This document shows, one piece after another, positions 50,096 through 51,620 of a DNA stretch of 51,620 nt. A model generated the notes under the pieces. The model was not told where the DNA came from. It worked only from the letters and a program-made list of their open reading frames with translations, and did no database searches. Position 1 is the stretch's first letter. Each line of letters opens with the position of its first letter. Source of the stretch: Hamadaea tsunoensis DSM 44101 (GTDB lineage: Bacteria > Actinomycetota > Actinomycetes > Mycobacteriales > Micromonosporaceae); assembly GCF_000428945.1 (NCBI RefSeq), contig NZ_AUAX01000041.1, forward strand, positions 1 through 51,620, in the 5' to 3' direction. The position numbers and the translations under genes are program-made.

Positions 50096-51505
50096 TTAAG
50101 GTCGGATTAGTTCTTTGGGGATCTTGACTTTGGTTGTGCGGGTGGGTTCGTAGCGGGGTGCGGGTTCGCTGGTGCGGCCTTTGGGTCGTCCGGGTCCGGG
50201 TTTGGTGGGTTTTGGCCATCTAGCTGGTGTGTCGATTGTGGCTAGCAGGTGGGTGAAACCTTGCCGGACCCGGCCCGGGGTCATTTGCTGGCTGGTGAGG
50301 GGTTTCTGCCAGGGCAGGCGGTGGTCGGCGACGAGGGGGCGGGCCAGGCGTAGCTGGGTGGCGGTGATGGCGGTGAGTTGGCTGAACCGGTCGGCTTGTT
50401 GTGGGTGGCGTAGTCGTGGGGTGGCCCAGCCGAGGTTTTGGCGGGCGAAGCGGAAGAAGTGTTCGACGTCGAACCGGCGTAGGTAGGCGCGCCAGCAGCG
50501 GTCGGGGTCGAAGGTGTCGGCGGGGCCGTTGAACCAGAGCCAGATCGGGCCGGGTTGGCGGTGGCGGGGTGTCTTGTCGACGGTGAGCCGGAGGATGGTG
50601 GCTTCGATGATGCTGGGCCGCCCGTCGGGGTCGCGGTAGTGGGTTTGGGTTTCGGGGTGTAGTTGGTGCCATGCGGTGACGTGGACGTTTCCGTAGACCG
50701 GGTCGTGCAGGGCGAGTTCGTGGTCGGGTGGGGTGTGGCTTTCGGGGTGGGCGAAGTGGAATCGTCGTCCGTGTCGGCGGGGTGTGCCGGGGCCGCGTTT
50801 GCCGGTCGGTGGTTGGGGGCGGGTCCACATGACCCGGTCGTTGCGCAGCCGGATCAGGGTTTGCACGGGTTGGTCGGCGAGTTCGACGCCCAGGGTGACC
50901 GCGTCGTAGCCGGCGTCGCAGACGAACAGTGGCAGGGGTTGCGACCGGGGGTGCTCGAGCAGGGGAAGCAGGAGGAGGATCTGCCCGATCGCGGTTTCGG
51001 TGCAGGTCTGGGAGGTGTTCACCCGGGAGACGTCCAGGGGCGCGACCCAGCTACCGGGTTCGGTCGACAGGTTCACCAGCCATGAGTATGACCATCCCGC
51101 GGTGATCGGTTTCCCGTTGGTGATCTGTGCTTGGGCGTGGTTGTACTTGTGCAGGCCACGTTCGGGTGAGCATTGCGCGGCCGGACGTGCCCACAGGGTG
51201 GTGTCGACGGCGAACGTCGGTTCCCATTCGGCGGGCCGGAACCCGGCCAGGGTCTCGCGCAGCATGCCGGTGTCGATCGCTCCGTCGGCGATCGCCCGGT
51301 AGGCGCTGCCGTGCCCGCGCCGTGCGCCCGGCGCGAGCGTCAGATGCGCCAGGCCGTCCACCGCGACCGCCGACGCTTGCGCGTCGACCAGGTCGAACAA
51401 TGCGTCCGGCCAACGGTCCAGGCAGTCGTACACCTGATGGCGGAACTCTCGCAGCGCCTGCTGCGCGCCGGCCAACTCATGCGCGACACTGCTGGAAGTG
51501 GTCAT
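50096..51505 (-). CDS. DDE-type transposase (NF041680-like)
   Basis: A 469-residue transposase. The first acidic residue is probably in FAVDTTLWARP, the second in LFVCDAGYDAVTLG, and the third is the Glu in DVEHFFRFARQNLGWATPRLRHP; these fit a DDE core of the type annotated as NF041680. A basic Pro/Lys tail (PGPGRPKGRTSE) may bind DNA. The ATG at 51505 has a GGAGG site. The start codon lies in a 15-bp stem with upstream sequence (51495-51562). The family name is from memory and not checked. Confidence 0.85.
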   Translation of the reverse strand: MTTSSSVAHELAGAQQALREFRHQVYDCLDRWPDALFDLVDAQASAVAVDGLAHLTLAPGARRGHGSAYRAIADGAIDTGMLRETLAGFRPAEWEPTFAVDTTLWARPAAQCSPERGLHKYNHAQAQITNGKPITAGWSYSWLVNLSTEPGSWVAPLDVSRVNTSQTCTETAIGQILLLLPLLEHPRSQPLPLFVCDAGYDAVTLGVELADQPVQTLIRLRNDRVMWTRPQPPTGKRGPGTPRRHGRRFHFAHPESHTPPDHELALHDPVYGNVHVTAWHQLHPETQTHYRDPDGRPSIIEATILRLTVDKTPRHRQPGPIWLWFNGPADTFDPDRCWRAYLRRFDVEHFFRFARQNLGWATPRLRHPQQADRFSQLTAITATQLRLARPLVADHRLPWQKPLTSQQMTPGRVRQGFTHLLATIDTPARWPKPTKPGPGRPKGRTSEPAPRYEPTRTTKVKIPKELIRP

Positions 51506-51562
51506 CGCGACCTCCGAGAGGGTTTGTCAGGCCTTTACTCGAAGATCCGCGATGACCACTTC
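51495..51562 (-). promoter_or_regulatory. Hairpin that includes the transposase start codon
   Basis: GAAGTGGTCATCGCG (51495-51509) and CGCGATGACCACTTC (51548-51562) form a perfect 15-bp stem with a 38-nt loop. On the transcript the ATG at 51505-51503 is inside the stem and the GGAGG site is in the loop. Read-through transcripts from outside would fold this way and be poorly translated. Confidence 0.6.
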
Positions 51563-51620
51563 TATGTCACTACCCGACAAGAAGGACAAACAGCACTTCA
51601 CGTTAAAACCCGAGTCAGGG

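Larger units (their letters stand above)
50086..51616 (-). mobile_element. Insertion sequence with 14-bp terminal inverted repeats
   Basis: An element of about 1.53 kb. The ends are GACTCGGGTTTTAA (50086-50099) and its complement TTAAAACCCGAGTC (51603-51616). Flanking AGG (50083-50085) and AGG (51617-51619) may be a 3-bp target duplication. It contains one transposase gene whose TAA stop lies in the left repeat. It looks intact. Confidence 0.85.

Noticed and set aside
1-51620. tRNA or rRNA genes
   Set aside because: I looked in the intergenic gaps for tRNA-like arms and rRNA-like sequence and saw none; a tRNAscan run would settle it.

Overview
The window is GC-rich DNA, densely coding, with many GTG starts, frequent 4-bp start/stop overlaps and the tetranucleotide-rich style (GTACGC everywhere) seen in Micromonosporaceae. 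An Actinoplanes- or Micromonospora-like filamentous actinomycete is the best guess. Its backbone is a conserved actinobacterial core neighbourhood. From memory, the order hemQ-hemG-hemE / DUF3000 / RNase D / dxs / RNA methyltransferase / APC permease / two TrkA proteins / DUF3159 / OB-fold / DUF3710 / dut / DUF3093 / DUF4193 / Cei / suhB / sigA / DUF3039 / DUF3099 / sigB matches the Mycobacterium tuberculosis Rv2676c-Rv2710 stretch.

Layout. 1-547 has no convincing gene but carries repeats. 548-3998 is a minus-strand operon of a degenerate ABC ATPase, a YhgE/Pip membrane protein and a TetR repressor. 4151-6706 holds a PASTA-like membrane protein, a HEAT-repeat protein and an acetyltransferase. 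6812-9953 is the coproporphyrin-dependent haem operon hemE-hemG-hemQ. 10079-15506 has DUF3000, RNase D and a translationally coupled thiolase plus FadB beta-oxidation pair, closed by a strong terminator. 15580-22948 is an accessory block: esterase, truncated antitoxin remnant, YefM-YoeB toxin-antitoxin module, two VOC proteins, a two-component system, a C39-like peptidase and a beta-propeller protein. 22983-28485 has dxs, a lipoprotein paired with a neprosin-like secreted protease, a MerR fusion regulator and an RlpA-like protein.

28608-41380 returns to the core: RNA methyltransferase, KimA-like potassium transporter facing CeoB/CeoC-type TrkA regulators, DUF genes, dut, Cei, inositol monophosphatase and the principal sigma factor. 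41807-50049 holds a zinc-finger protein, TRIC channel, SF2 helicase, DUF3039, pseudouridine catabolism genes psuG-psuK, DUF3099, DNA-3-methyladenine glycosylase I, a group 2 sigma factor and a Spo0M homologue. The last 1.5 kb is an intact insertion sequence ending four bases before the window end.

The most unusual items are: a dispersed palindromic repeat that has become coding sequence inside the ABC ATPase gene, and a second copy of the same repeat split by the terminal insertion sequence; a lipoprotein that is a stand-alone copy of the N-terminal domain of the adjacent neprosin-like protease; a near-100-nt palindrome and a five-unit 20-bp tandem repeat between the helicase and DUF3039 genes; a 15-bp hairpin that buries the transposase start codon; and a 125-bp tail-to-tail coding overlap that contains a direct repeat read in both directions.
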